From Escherichia sp. E4742 (GTDB lineage Bacteria > Pseudomonadota > Gammaproteobacteria > Enterobacterales > Enterobacteriaceae), in assembly GCF_005843885.1 (NCBI RefSeq), contig NZ_CP040443.1:1302001-1366000 (forward strand): a stretch of 64,000 bases of DNA, written 5' to 3'. This document shows positions 53,643 through 64,000 of this stretch, one piece after another (the first letter of the stretch is position 1; each line of letters starts with the position of its first letter). The translations under genes and the position numbers were made by a program. The notes beneath the pieces were generated by a model. That model ran no database searches and was not told where the DNA came from. It saw nothing but the letters and a program-made list of their open reading frames with translations.

Positions 53643-54335
53643 ATGCTGCGCGCATTTGCCCGCCTCCTTCGCCGCATTTGTTTTTCTCGCCGGACTCTCA
53701 AAATTACCTGTTTATTGTTGCTTGTAGCAGGCGCGACGATTTTTATCGCCGATCGGGCAATGGTCAACGCCAGCCAACAACTCACCTGGAGTGACGTCAA
53801 CGCCGTTCCGGCACGTAACGTGGGTTTATTGCTGGGGGCGAGACCGGGTAATCGCTACTTTACCCGACGCATTGATACCGCCGCAGAGTTGTACCACGCA
53901 GGAAAAGTAAAATGGTTACTGGTCAGTGGCGATAACGGACGTAAAAATTACGATGAAGCGTCAGGCATGCAGCAGGCTTTGATCGCTAAGGGCATACCGG
54001 CAAAAGTGATCTTCTGTGACTATGCCGGATTCTCAACGCTTGATTCAGTGGTACGTGCCAATAAAGTGTTTGGGGAAAACCATATCACCATTATTTCGCA
54101 GGAATTTCATAACCAACGCGCCATCTGGCTGGCAAAACAGTACGGCATCGATGCTATCGGGTTTAACGCGCCAGACCTGAATATGAAGCATGGTTTGTAT
54201 ACTCAGCTGCGGGAGAAACTCGCCAGGGTTAGAGCGGTGGTAGACGCAAAAATCCTCCATCGCCAGCCAAAATATCTCGGACCGTCGGTCATGATTGGCC
54301 CGTTTAGTGAGCATGGTTGTCCGGCGCAGAAATAA
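53643..54335 (+). CDS. ygjQ: YgjQ, SanA-like DUF218 envelope protein
   Basis: A 230-residue protein with one N-terminal membrane anchor (about 21-40) and a periplasmic DUF218 domain with the family strands [18 protein letters not shown] and [10 protein letters not shown]. Related to SanA, which affects vancomycin permeability. Function not established. Confidence 0.9.
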   Translation: MLRAFARLLRRICFSRRTLKITCLLLLVAGATIFIADRAMVNASQQLTWSDVNAVPARNVGLLLGARPGNRYFTRRIDTAAELYHAGKVKWLLVSGDNGRKNYDEASGMQQALIAKGIPAKVIFCDYAGFSTLDSVVRANKVFGENHITIISQEFHNQRAIWLAKQYGIDAIGFNAPDLNMKHGLYTQLREKLARVRAVVDAKILHRQPKYLGPSVMIGPFSEHGCPAQK

Positions 54336-54413
54336 TGCGTATCCGCGCACGTCGAAGATGAAAAAGGCGTGCTACATTGACGGCAGAATCCCTTTATGGA
54401 GTATCCCCGCGTT

Positions 54414-55400
54414 ATGATACGTTTCGCCGTGATTGGTACGAACTGGATCACTCACCAGTTCATCGAGGCCGCACATGAAAGCGGTAAATATAAGTTAACC
54501 GCCGTCTATTCCCGCAGCCTTGAACAGGCCCAGCACTTCGCCAATGAGTTTTCTGTCGAGCATCTGTTTACGTCGCTGGAAGCAATGGCGGAAAGCGATG
54601 CTATTGACGCGGTGTATATTGCCAGCCCGAACGCCCTGCACTTTTCCCAGACGCAGCTTTTTCTGAGCCACAAAATCCATGTGATTTGCGAGAAACCACT
54701 GGCGTCGAATTTGGCGGAAGTGGATGCGGCCATTGCCTGTGCGCGGGAAAATCAGGTGGTGCTGTTTGAAGCATTTAAAACGGCCTGCCTGCCTAACTTT
54801 CATCTGTTACGCCAGGCGCTGCCAAAAGTCGGCAAACTGCGGAAAGTCTTTTTCAACTACTGCCAGTATTCCTCGCGTTATCAACGCTATCTGGATGGTG
54901 AGAATCCCAACACCTTCAATCCGGCGTTCTCTAACGGTTCGATTATGGATATCGGCTTTTACTGCCTGGCGTCGGCGGTGGCGTTATTTGGTGAGCCGAA
55001 CAGCGTACAGGCGAGCGCCAGTTTACTGGCAAGCGGCGTGGATGCCCACGGCGTGGTGGTGATGGATTACGGTGATTTCAGCGTTACATTGCAGCACTCA
55101 AAAGTCAGTGATTCTGTCCTGGCAAGCGAGATTCAGGGCGAAGCGGGATCGCTGGTGATTGAAAAACTCTCTGAATGCCAGAAAGTCTGCTTTGTACCGC
55201 GCGGCAGCCAGATGCAGGATCTCACCCAACCGCAGCATATTAATACCATGCTCTACGAAGCAGAGCTGTTTGCTGAACTGGTGGATGAGCATCTGATTAA
55301 TCATCCGGGGCTGGCGGTCAGTCGCATTACCGCCAAACTGCTGACTGAGATCCGCCGCCAGACTGGGGTCGTTTTTCCGGCTGATAGCGTAAATCTATAA
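54414..55400 (+). CDS. ygjR: YgjR, Gfo/Idh/MocA-family oxidoreductase
   Basis: A 328-residue NAD(P)-dependent oxidoreductase: N-terminal Rossmann fold (IRFAVIGTNWI), the conserved EKPLASN motif near residue 93, and a C-terminal substrate domain with DIGFYCL near 182. The substrate is unknown. I used the second ATG, after GGAG, which matches K-12; an ATG six codons earlier has no ribosome site. Confidence 0.92.
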   Translation: MIRFAVIGTNWITHQFIEAAHESGKYKLTAVYSRSLEQAQHFANEFSVEHLFTSLEAMAESDAIDAVYIASPNALHFSQTQLFLSHKIHVICEKPLASNLAEVDAAIACARENQVVLFEAFKTACLPNFHLLRQALPKVGKLRKVFFNYCQYSSRYQRYLDGENPNTFNPAFSNGSIMDIGFYCLASAVALFGEPNSVQASASLLASGVDAHGVVVMDYGDFSVTLQHSKVSDSVLASEIQGEAGSLVIEKLSECQKVCFVPRGSQMQDLTQPQHINTMLYEAELFAELVDEHLINHPGLAVSRITAKLLTEIRRQTGVVFPADSVNL

Positions 55401-55440
55401 TTGTTACCGTAAAGCAGTGTAAAAGGCATGTAACAGACCA

Positions 55441-55469
55441 TTGACTGGATGAATGGTCTGTCATACTTT
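55441..55469 (+). promoter_or_regulatory. Predicted promoter of alx leader
   Basis: TTGACT, 17-bp spacer, TACTTT. The predicted start near 55477 would give a leader of about 384 nt here; removing the 177-bp insertion leaves about 207 nt, close to the roughly 205 nt reported for K-12 alx. Confidence 0.65.
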
Positions 55470-55476
55470 GTTACCT

Positions 55477-55860
55477 GCAAAGGGGAGTAACTTCATTGCC
55501 GGTCGATCGTCATTACGATGTGTGAAAAACCACATCCGGTCACCGGGCAACCCGAAAGGAATACGCAGACGTATTCTTTTGAGACTGATGACAAACGCGA
55601 AATTGCCTGATGCGCTACGCTTATCAGGCCTACATAGTTCCTGCAATCTTTTGAATTTGCATGATTTTGTAGGCCGGATAAGGCGTTCACGCCGCATCCG
55701 GCATAAACGCAGGCACTTTGTCACCAATCTGAAAGGAATACGCAGACGTATTCCTTTTTTGTTGTAAGTGAGACCTTGCCGGAAGGCGAGGTCTATGCAT
55801 AAAAAGCAGCGGCTGACGTCTTCCGACGTTGGCCGTTTTTTTTATGTGTAAGGAACTTCT
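55477..55860 (+). promoter_or_regulatory. alx leader: yybP-ykoY (Mn/pH-responsive, PRE/SraF) riboswitch, apparently interrupted
   Basis: The conserved 5' aptamer strand GGGGAGTAAC is at 55482, the GGGCAACCC arm at 55545, the 3' strand GTGAGACCTTGCC at 55768 and the expression-platform terminator (GGCTGACGTC / GACGTTGGCC then T8) at 55811-55843. Between the two aptamer halves lies a segment with REP units bounded by two copies of a 23-bp direct repeat (55554-55576 and 55731-55753, each containing the hairpin GAATACG-CAGA-CGTATTC). A contiguous aptamer would need only one of these copies. Confidence 0.8.
55602..55704. repeat. REP/BIME segment inside the alx leader
   Basis: Inverse REP unit GCCTGATGCGCTACGCTTAT near 55605 and a second unit GTAGGCCGGATAAGGCGTTC ... 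GCATCCGGC ending near 55703. Confidence 0.85.
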
Positions 55861-56826
55861 ATGAATACTGTCGGCACGCCGTTGCTATGGGGCGGATTTG
55901 CTGTTGTTGTCGCCATTATGCTGGCTATCGACCTGTTATTACAGGGGCGTCGTGGCGCGCATGCCATGACCATGAAACAGGCTGCGGCCTGGTCACTGGT
56001 CTGGGTGACGCTGTCGTTACTGTTTAATGCCGCTTTCTGGTGGTATCTGGCTCAGACACAGGGGCGCGAAGTCGCGGACCCGCAGGCGCTGGCCTTCCTC
56101 ACAGGTTATCTGATTGAGAAATCGCTGGCGGTCGATAACGTCTTTGTCTGGCTGATGTTGTTCAGCTATTTCTCTGTTCCGGCAGCATTACAACGCCGCG
56201 TGCTGGTGTATGGCGTGCTCGGAGCGATTGTTCTGCGTACCATCATGATCTTCACCGGTAGTTGGCTGATTTCTCAGTTCGACTGGATCCTGTATATCTT
56301 CGGCGCCTTCCTGCTGTTTACCGGCGTGAAGATGGCGCTCGCCCATGAAGATGAATCAGGGATTGGCGACAAGCCGTTGGTGCGCTGGTTGCGCGGTCAT
56401 TTGCGTATGACCGACACCATCGACAACGAGCATTTCTTTGTGCGTAAGAATGGCTTGTTGTATGCCACGCCGCTGATGCTGGTGCTGATTCTGGTGGAGT
56501 TGAGCGACGTGATTTTCGCCGTGGATAGCATTCCGGCTATCTTCGCCGTGACTACCGACCCGTTTATTGTGCTGACCTCAAACTTGTTTGCGATCCTCGG
56601 CCTGCGTGCGATGTATTTCCTGCTGGCGGGCGTAGCAGAGCGTTTCTCGATGCTCAAATATGGCCTGGCGGTGATTCTGGTGTTTATCGGTATCAAGATG
56701 CTGATTGTCGACTTCTACCATATTCCGATCGCCGTCTCGCTGGGCGTGGTGTTTGGCATTCTGGTGATGACGTTTATTATCAACGCCTGGGTGAATTATC
56801 GGCATGATAAGCAGCGGGTAGAATAA
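55861..56826 (+). CDS. alx: Alx (YgjT), TerC-family inner-membrane protein
   Basis: A 321-residue TerC-family protein with seven to nine hydrophobic segments; charged residues within helices (e.g. the AIDLLLQ and VDNVFVWL acids) are typical of metal-handling TerC proteins. K-12 alx is induced by high pH and manganese through its leader and is thought to export or control Mn2+. Ribosome site AAGGAA. Confidence 0.95.
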   Translation: MNTVGTPLLWGGFAVVVAIMLAIDLLLQGRRGAHAMTMKQAAAWSLVWVTLSLLFNAAFWWYLAQTQGREVADPQALAFLTGYLIEKSLAVDNVFVWLMLFSYFSVPAALQRRVLVYGVLGAIVLRTIMIFTGSWLISQFDWILYIFGAFLLFTGVKMALAHEDESGIGDKPLVRWLRGHLRMTDTIDNEHFFVRKNGLLYATPLMLVLILVELSDVIFAVDSIPAIFAVTTDPFIVLTSNLFAILGLRAMYFLLAGVAERFSMLKYGLAVILVFIGIKMLIVDFYHIPIAVSLGVVFGILVMTFIINAWVNYRHDKQRVE

Positions 56827-57406
56827 TTCGCATTAAAACGCATACACCACTAGGTCAGGCACAACTATGTGATGTTCTCTTCTGGTTGCGCTCCTTTTCA
56901 GTGCAATGCCATATAAAGTCACTGGCGCAAGGAGCGCGCAGGGGGAGGACAATCGCCTCCTCCCCCTGCACCCCCGGGCTCTGGCGAACAAAATCGCCGC
57001 TGCGCGGTGCCCTCAGCTTATCCCTTCCGGCTATCGGGTACGGGCGCGAGGTAACATCCCTGTAAAACGCGCCCTCAGCCCACATCCATGTGGGCTGCCC
57101 CGGCCTTCAGGGAACGCCTCGGCGATTTTGACGCCACCAACACCGGTGCGGTTTATCAGTCTGCAACAAACACAACTAAACCTAATCAAGGATCAGGAGA
57201 TGCCAGTTTGCTTTACCCACGAATATGTCAAACAAATGTAACCATTAAGTTGCAAAACATGACCTCCCTTTAAAATCCAGCATTTTTCGCTTCCCGAAGC
57301 TGTAACTTTCCTTATACTCGACCTTGCAAACACTTTGTTACATCCTGAAAGATGCGTCGACAGAACGCACCAGGGATGTGCGATAACACAATGAAAGGAT
57401 CGAAAA
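56827..57406. other. Long intergenic region with a GC-rich hairpin-forming block
   Basis: About 580 bases between alx and sstT without a credible gene. From about 56885 to 57200 the sequence is unusually GC-rich and contains strong hairpins: AGGGGGAGGA / TCCTCCCCCT (56940-56967, eight-base loop) and AGCCCACA / TGTGGGCT (57077-57096). Short open frames on both strands look like by-products. The remaining 200 bases before sstT are AT-rich and must hold its promoter (TTATACTCGACC near 57312). Confidence 0.5.
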
Positions 57407-58651
57407 ATGACTACGCAACGTTCACCGGGGCTATTCCGGCGTCTGGCTCATGGCAGCCTGGTAAAACAAATCCTGGTCGGCCTTGTTCTGGGGATTCTCC
57501 TGGCATGGATCTCAAAACCGGCGGCTGAAGCTGTTGGTCTGTTAGGCACGTTATTCGTTGGCGCATTGAAAGCTGTAGCGCCAATTCTGGTGCTGATGCT
57601 GGTAATGGCTTCCATCGCTAACCACCAGCACGGGCAGAAAACCAATATCCGCCCTATTTTGTTCCTCTATCTGCTGGGTACTTTCTCTGCCGCACTGGCC
57701 GCAGTCGTTTTCAGCTTCGCCTTCCCTTCGACCCTGCATTTGTCCAGTAGCGCGGGCGATATTTCCCCGCCGTCAGGCATCGTGGAAGTGATGCGTGGGC
57801 TGGTGTTGAGCATGGTTTCTAACCCTATTGAGGCTCTGCTGAAAGGTAACTACATCGGGATTCTGGTGTGGGCCATTGGCCTTGGTTTCGCTCTGCGTCA
57901 CGGTAACGAAACCACCAAAAACCTGGTCAACGATATGTCGAATGCCGTTACCTTTATGGTGAAACTGGTAATTCGTTTCGCACCAATCGGTATTTTTGGT
58001 CTGGTTTCTTCTACGCTGGCAACCACCGGTTTCTCCACACTGTGGGGCTACGCGCAACTGCTGGTCGTGCTGGTTGGCTGTATGTTGCTGGTGGCGCTGG
58101 TGGTTAACCCATTGCTGGTGTGGTGGAAAATTCGTCGTAACCCGTTCCCGCTGGTGCTGCTGTGCCTGCGCGAAAGCGGCGTGTACGCCTTTTTCACCCG
58201 TAGCTCGGCGGCGAATATTCCAGTAAACATGGCATTGTGTGAAAAGCTGAATCTGGACCGCGATACCTATTCCGTTTCTATTCCGCTGGGTGCCACCATC
58301 AATATGGCAGGCGCAGCAATCACCATTACCGTGTTGACGCTGGCTGCGGTTAATACGCTGGGTATTCCGGTCGATCTACCCACAGCGCTGCTGTTGAGCG
58401 TAGTGGCTTCTCTGTGCGCCTGTGGCGCATCCGGCGTGGCGGGGGGTTCTCTGCTGCTGATCCCGCTGGCCTGTAATATGTTCGGTATTTCGAACGATAT
58501 CGCCATGCAGGTGGTTGCCGTCGGCTTTATCATCGGCGTATTGCAGGACTCCTGCGAAACCGCGCTGAACTCTTCAACTGACGTGCTGTTCACCGCAGCC
58601 GCGTGCCAGGCGGAAGACGAGCGTCTGGCAAATAGCGCCCTGCGTAATTAA
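57407..58651 (+). CDS. sstT: SstT, Na+-coupled serine/threonine symporter
   Basis: A 414-residue member of the dicarboxylate/amino acid:cation symporter (DAACS) family. The re-entrant serine-rich loop [12 protein letters not shown] near residue 265, [14 protein letters not shown] near 290 and the second hairpin are present. Imports serine and threonine. Confidence 0.96.
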   Translation: MTTQRSPGLFRRLAHGSLVKQILVGLVLGILLAWISKPAAEAVGLLGTLFVGALKAVAPILVLMLVMASIANHQHGQKTNIRPILFLYLLGTFSAALAAVVFSFAFPSTLHLSSSAGDISPPSGIVEVMRGLVLSMVSNPIEALLKGNYIGILVWAIGLGFALRHGNETTKNLVNDMSNAVTFMVKLVIRFAPIGIFGLVSSTLATTGFSTLWGYAQLLVVLVGCMLLVALVVNPLLVWWKIRRNPFPLVLLCLRESGVYAFFTRSSAANIPVNMALCEKLNLDRDTYSVSIPLGATINMAGAAITITVLTLAAVNTLGIPVDLPTALLLSVVASLCACGASGVAGGSLLLIPLACNMFGISNDIAMQVVAVGFIIGVLQDSCETALNSSTDVLFTAAACQAEDERLANSALRN

Positions 58652-58654
58652 TAC

Positions 58655-59206
58655 TTAGCCCCTTTCGTCAACGGCGGAAGGGGTTTTCTCTACTTTAAAT
58701 GGATCAATTCCCCTTTTCTGCATCCGCCAGAAACGAATGATATTCAGGCCATTCATCAGTAGAAAACTACCTTCAATCATCGTGCCGCCAATCGACCCGG
58801 CCCAGATGTTGTGAGTTAACCAGCAACAAGTAGAAAACCACATCACGCAGCGCATGGTCAGCCCTTTAAAGCGAAATAGCGCCCAGGTACTGACAATCGT
58901 GCCAATGACCGGCAGCAGCTCCATCGGATGATGGAACTTCGCCAGACCAACTCCTCCCGTCAGCACGATGAAGATCGCCATTATCCATAAACTACGGGTA
59001 CGCAGAGTAATTAACGTACGGATAGCATTGAGGATTGAGCTGGCCCCCGCCGGGAAGACGCCCATCAGGAAAAAATGTATGCCGATAAATACGCTATAGA
59101 TGGAAAGCTGAATTTTGAAGCGACGTTCATCGCGGTTGAAGAATGTTGTAATACCAATCAGAAAGGCGATGACACCCACGCCCTGGGCCAGCCAATACGC
59201 GGTCAT
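58655..59206 (-). CDS. ygjV: YgjV family inner-membrane protein
   Basis: A 183-residue protein with five or more hydrophobic segments and a charged C-terminus; it matches K-12 YgjV, the namesake of a small family of inner-membrane proteins of unknown function. The stop codon overlaps the terminator region of sstT. Confidence 0.9.
   Translation of the reverse strand: MTAYWLAQGVGVIAFLIGITTFFNRDERRFKIQLSIYSVFIGIHFFLMGVFPAGASSILNAIRTLITLRTRSLWIMAIFIVLTGGVGLAKFHHPMELLPVIGTIVSTWALFRFKGLTMRCVMWFSTCCWLTHNIWAGSIGGTMIEGSFLLMNGLNIIRFWRMQKRGIDPFKVEKTPSAVDERG
58658..58689. terminator. Bidirectional terminator between sstT and ygjV
   Basis: Stem CCCCTT / AAGGGG with additional pairing, followed by TTTT, between convergent genes. 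Confidence 0.75.
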
Positions 59207-59234
59207 GATAAATCCTTAGCAGGTATGGAAAAGC

Positions 59235-59424
59235 AAACGGCGCTTCGAGTTAGAAACGCCGCTTCAGATTGCTGACAAAGTGCATCTCATTTCTTGCCGG
59301 ATGCGACGTAAACGCCTTATCCAGCCTACAAGATCGTGCAACTTTACTATATTGCGAAGCGCATCAGGCAATTATGCGTTTATCAACAACCTTAAACGGC
59401 GCTTCACATTATGAAACGCCGTTT
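59235..59424. repeat. Duplicated terminator-like hairpins around a REP, between ygjV and uxaA
   Basis: Two copies of AAACGGCGCTTC-N-GAAACGCCG (59235-59263 and 59394-59424) flank a REP unit (GCCGGATGCGACGTAAACGC at 59296) and a partial inverse REP near 59355. The second copy probably terminates uxaCA transcription on the minus strand. Confidence 0.75.
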
Positions 59425-59447
59425 ATTATTCACAACTTATTTCGACT

Positions 59448-60935
59448 TTACAGCGTTACGCCGCTTTTAAAGATCGCCAGTTCGCGGAAGTCGTTACGCT
59501 CGTTGCAGGTTTGCTTACCGTTGGCAAACTCAACGATGGTATCGATAAATTCTTCCAGCAACTGCGGCATCGCTTTACCGTGGATCAGCTGACCCGCGTC
59601 AAAGTCGATCCAGTGTTTTTTCTTCGCTGCCAGTTCGCTGTTGGTGGCGATTTTAACCGTCGGCACGAAACCACCATACGGCGTGCCGCGACCGGTACTA
59701 AACAGCACCATGTGGCAGCCCGCACCCGCCAGGGCGCTGGTCGCTACGGCATCGTTACCCGGTGCACTTAACAGGTTCAGCCCTGGTGTTTTCAAACGTT
59801 CGCCGTAGCGCAGCACGTCTACCACCTGGCTGGAGCCCGCTTTCTGGGTACAGCCGAGAGATTTATCTTCCAGCGTGGTGATACCACCCGCTTTGTTCCC
59901 CGGCGATGGGTTTTCGTAGATCGGCTGGTCATGGGCAATAAAGTACTGTTTGAAGTCGTTGACCATGGTGACCAGTTTTTCAAACGTCGCTTCATCGCGA
60001 CAATGGTCCATCAGCAATTGCTCTGCGCCGAACATTTCCGGTACTTCGGTCAGCACGGTAGTGCCGCCGTTAGCAATCACATAGTCAGAGAAACGCCCCA
60101 GCATTGGGTTAGCAGTAATACCGGAAAGACCGTCAGAACCACCGCACTCCAGACCAAACTTCAGTTCGCTGAGTTTGCCTGGCTCGCGTTTATCGTTGCG
60201 CATCACGTTATACAGCTGATGCAGATGCTCGATCCCGGCTTCAATCTCATCATCCTGCTGTTGGCAGATCATGAAGTGAACGCGTTCAGGATCGATATCG
60301 CCCAGCGTTTCACGGAAAGCATCAACCTGGTTGTTTTCACAGCCCAGACCAATGACCAACACGGCGCCTGCGTTCGGATGACGCACCATGTTTTGCAGCA
60401 TGGTGCGGGTATTAATGTGATCGTCGCCCAGCTGCGAGCAGCCGTAGGTGTGGCTGAAGAGGAACACGCCGTCAGTACCTTCAGCGTTGTTCGTCTCTTT
60501 CAAAAAACGGTTCTGGATCTGTCGCGCGATGCCGTTGACGCAGCCCACGGTCGGCAGGATCCACAACTCGTTACGTACCCCGACATCACCGTTAGCGCGA
60601 CGATAGATCTGCACTTCACGATCTGCCGCTTGCGCAGGCAGATCCTGAAAATCAGGTTGATAGCGATACTGATCCAGATCGCTCAGATTCGTGCGCGTAT
60701 TGTGGGCGTGAACGTGTTCCCCCGCCGCAATATCCGCCAATGCATAACCAATCGGCAGGCCATATTTGATGACGTTGGCCCCTTTTGCGATATCCGTTAA
60801 CGCAAATTTATGTCCACGAGCAACATCCTGGCGCAGCGTTACGGTCTGGTTATCGACACTGATTTCTGTGCCTTCAGCCAAATCCGCTAAAGCGACCGCG
60901 ACGTTATCCAGCGCATGGATCTTGATGTATTGCAT
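59448..60935 (-). CDS. uxaA: Altronate dehydratase UxaA
   Basis: A 495-residue iron-dependent dehydratase converting D-altronate to 2-keto-3-deoxygluconate in galacturonate catabolism. N-terminal SAF domain (about 1-95), then the catalytic UxaA region with TYGCSQLGDDH near residue 165, GLGCENNQ near 198 and ECGGSDGLSG near 262. It starts 14 bases after uxaC. Confidence 0.96.
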   Translation of the reverse strand: MQYIKIHALDNVAVALADLAEGTEISVDNQTVTLRQDVARGHKFALTDIAKGANVIKYGLPIGYALADIAAGEHVHAHNTRTNLSDLDQYRYQPDFQDLPAQAADREVQIYRRANGDVGVRNELWILPTVGCVNGIARQIQNRFLKETNNAEGTDGVFLFSHTYGCSQLGDDHINTRTMLQNMVRHPNAGAVLVIGLGCENNQVDAFRETLGDIDPERVHFMICQQQDDEIEAGIEHLHQLYNVMRNDKREPGKLSELKFGLECGGSDGLSGITANPMLGRFSDYVIANGGTTVLTEVPEMFGAEQLLMDHCRDEATFEKLVTMVNDFKQYFIAHDQPIYENPSPGNKAGGITTLEDKSLGCTQKAGSSQVVDVLRYGERLKTPGLNLLSAPGNDAVATSALAGAGCHMVLFSTGRGTPYGGFVPTVKIATNSELAAKKKHWIDFDAGQLIHGKAMPQLLEEFIDTIVEFANGKQTCNERNDFRELAIFKSGVTL

Positions 60936-60949
60936 ATCAACCCCAGACC

Positions 60950-62845
<1,896 letters not shown>

Positions 62846-64000
62846 ATGCGTAAAATTAAAGGGTTACGTTGGTACATGATCGCATTGGTGACGCTCGGCA
62901 CCGTGCTCGGTTACCTGACGCGTAACACTGTGGCGGCAGCTGCACCAACTCTGATGGAAGAGTTAAACATCTCCACCCAACAGTATTCCTACATCATCGC
63001 AGCCTATTCTGCTGCATATACGGTCATGCAACCTGTAGCGGGTTATGTACTGGATGTTCTGGGGACGAAAATCGGTTACGCAATGTTTGCCGTGCTGTGG
63101 GCGGTATTCTGTGGCGCAACTGCACTGGCTGGTAGCTGGGGCGGTCTGGCGATTGCCCGTGGTGCGGTAGGTGCGGCAGAAGCAGCGATGATCCCTGCAG
63201 GTCTGAAAGCCAGTTCCGAATGGTTCCCGGCGAAAGAACGCTCCATCGCAGTAGGTTACTTTAACGTTGGTTCCTCAATTGGTGCGATGATTGCGCCGCC
63301 GCTGGTGGTATGGGCAATCGTGATGCACAGCTGGCAGATGGCGTTTATCATCTCCGGTGCACTGAGCTTTATCTGGGCGATGGCATGGCTGATTTTCTAT
63401 AAACATCCACGCGACCAGAAACATCTGACCGATGAAGAACGCGACTACATTATTAATGGTCAGGAAGCCCAGCACCAGGTTGGCGCGGCGAAGAAAATGT
63501 CCGTTGGTCAGATCCTGCGTAACCGTCAGTTCTGGGGTATCGCATTACCGCGCTTCCTGGCTGAACCGGCCTGGGGTACTTTCAACGCGTGGATCCCGCT
63601 GTTCATGTTTAAAGTTTACGGCTTTAACCTGAAAGAGATCGCGATGTTCGCCTGGATGCCAATGCTGTTTGCTGACCTTGGTTGTATCCTCGGTGGTTAC
63701 CTGCCGCCACTGTTCCAGCGTTGGTTTGGTGTGAACCTGATTGTTTCCCGTAAGATGGTGGTAACACTGGGTGCGGTACTGATGATTGGCCCAGGTATGA
63801 TCGGTCTGTTCACCAACCCGTATGTCGCGATTATGCTGCTGTGTATCGGTGGTTTTGCTCACCAGGCACTGTCTGGCGCGCTGATTACCCTCTCTTCTGA
63901 CGTGTTTGGTCGTAACGAAGTGGCAACGGCAAACGGTCTGACCGGGATGTCTGCATGGCTGGCAAGTACGCTGTTTGCGCTGGTTGTAGGTGCACTGGCT
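62846..64000 (+). CDS. exuT: ExuT, hexuronate MFS transporter (3' end outside window)
   Basis: 385 codons of a major facilitator superfamily permease for galacturonate and glucuronate; the frame is open to the window edge, so the final part is missing. The N-terminal half shows six hydrophobic segments and a sixth-to-seventh loop rich in charged residues (KHPRDQKHLTDEERDY). Start MRKIKGLRWYM follows a GAGG ribosome site; a longer N-terminus annotated in some K-12 records is not supported here. Confidence 0.93.
   Translation, partial: MRKIKGLRWYMIALVTLGTVLGYLTRNTVAAAAPTLMEELNISTQQYSYIIAAYSAAYTVMQPVAGYVLDVLGTKIGYAMFAVLWAVFCGATALAGSWGGLAIARGAVGAAEAAMIPAGLKASSEWFPAKERSIAVGYFNVGSSIGAMIAPPLVVWAIVMHSWQMAFIISGALSFIWAMAWLIFYKHPRDQKHLTDEERDYIINGQEAQHQVGAAKKMSVGQILRNRQFWGIALPRFLAEPAWGTFNAWIPLFMFKVYGFNLKEIAMFAWMPMLFADLGCILGGYLPPLFQRWFGVNLIVSRKMVVTLGAVLMIGPGMIGLFTNPYVAIMLLCIGGFAHQALSGALITLSSDVFGRNEVATANGLTGMSAWLASTLFALVVGALA

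Noticed and set aside
56855..57085. Small minus-strand gene in the GC-rich block
   Set aside because: No ribosome site, hairpins run through the frame, no recognised domain.

Overview
The window is a piece of an Escherichia coli chromosome. Gene content, order and protein sequences match the region that in K-12 runs from ygiC to exuT (about 68-70 min), as recalled from knowledge of K-12; no search was run. It differs from K-12 in several places: an assT-dsbL-dsbI operon sits between ygiC and ygiD; a four-gene chaperone-usher fimbrial operon sits between zupT and ribB, whereas K-12 has its related ygiL-yqiGHI genes between yqiC and glgS; only one Ibs/Sib toxin-antitoxin copy lies after yqiK; and a DUF1266-like gene replaces higB next to higA. 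The first two traits are typical of extraintestinal pathogenic strains (for example the B2 group), but the exact lineage cannot be fixed from this window.

Layout. 1-5.8 kb: 3' end of ygiC, periplasmic arylsulfate sulfotransferase with its own DsbA/DsbB-like pair, ygiD, zupT and a small membrane-protein ORF. 5.8-11.4 kb: fimbrial operon behind an AT-rich control region. 11.4-17.4 kb: ribB with an FMN riboswitch, ubiK, glgS, yqiJK, Ibs/Sib, hldE. 17.4-27.0 kb: glnE, ygiF, ygiM, cca, uppP, folB, plsY, tsaD. 27.0-32.2 kb: the rpsU-dnaG-rpoD macromolecular synthesis operon, mug and the tRNA-Ile2 gene ileX. 32.2-36.0 kb: yqjH/yqjI with palindromic operators, a five-unit BIME array, aer. 36-43 kb: patA, ygjH and the ebgR-ebgA-ebgC system. 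43-50.3 kb: ygjI, ygjJ, ygjK, fadH. 50.4-55.4 kb: higA without higB, the DUF1266-like gene, rlmG, ygjP, ygjQ, ygjR. 55.4-64 kb: alx behind its Mn/pH-responsive leader, sstT, ygjV, uxaA-uxaC and divergent exuT, cut by the window end.

Most of the window is conserved housekeeping sequence. The most unusual points are (i) the alx riboswitch leader, which appears split by about 177 bp of REP-containing DNA bounded by 23-bp direct repeats, (ii) the HigA antitoxin gene whose usual toxin partner is replaced by an AT-rich DUF1266-like membrane-anchored protein 20 bp upstream, (iii) a GC-rich, hairpin-forming block of unknown origin between alx and sstT, and (iv) a single diverged Ibs/Sib locus. Regulatory sites readable directly include the RFN element, a sigma-28 promoter for aer, EbgR-type and YqjI-type palindromes, CRP/ExuR-like sites between uxaC and exuT, and many REP/BIME elements.
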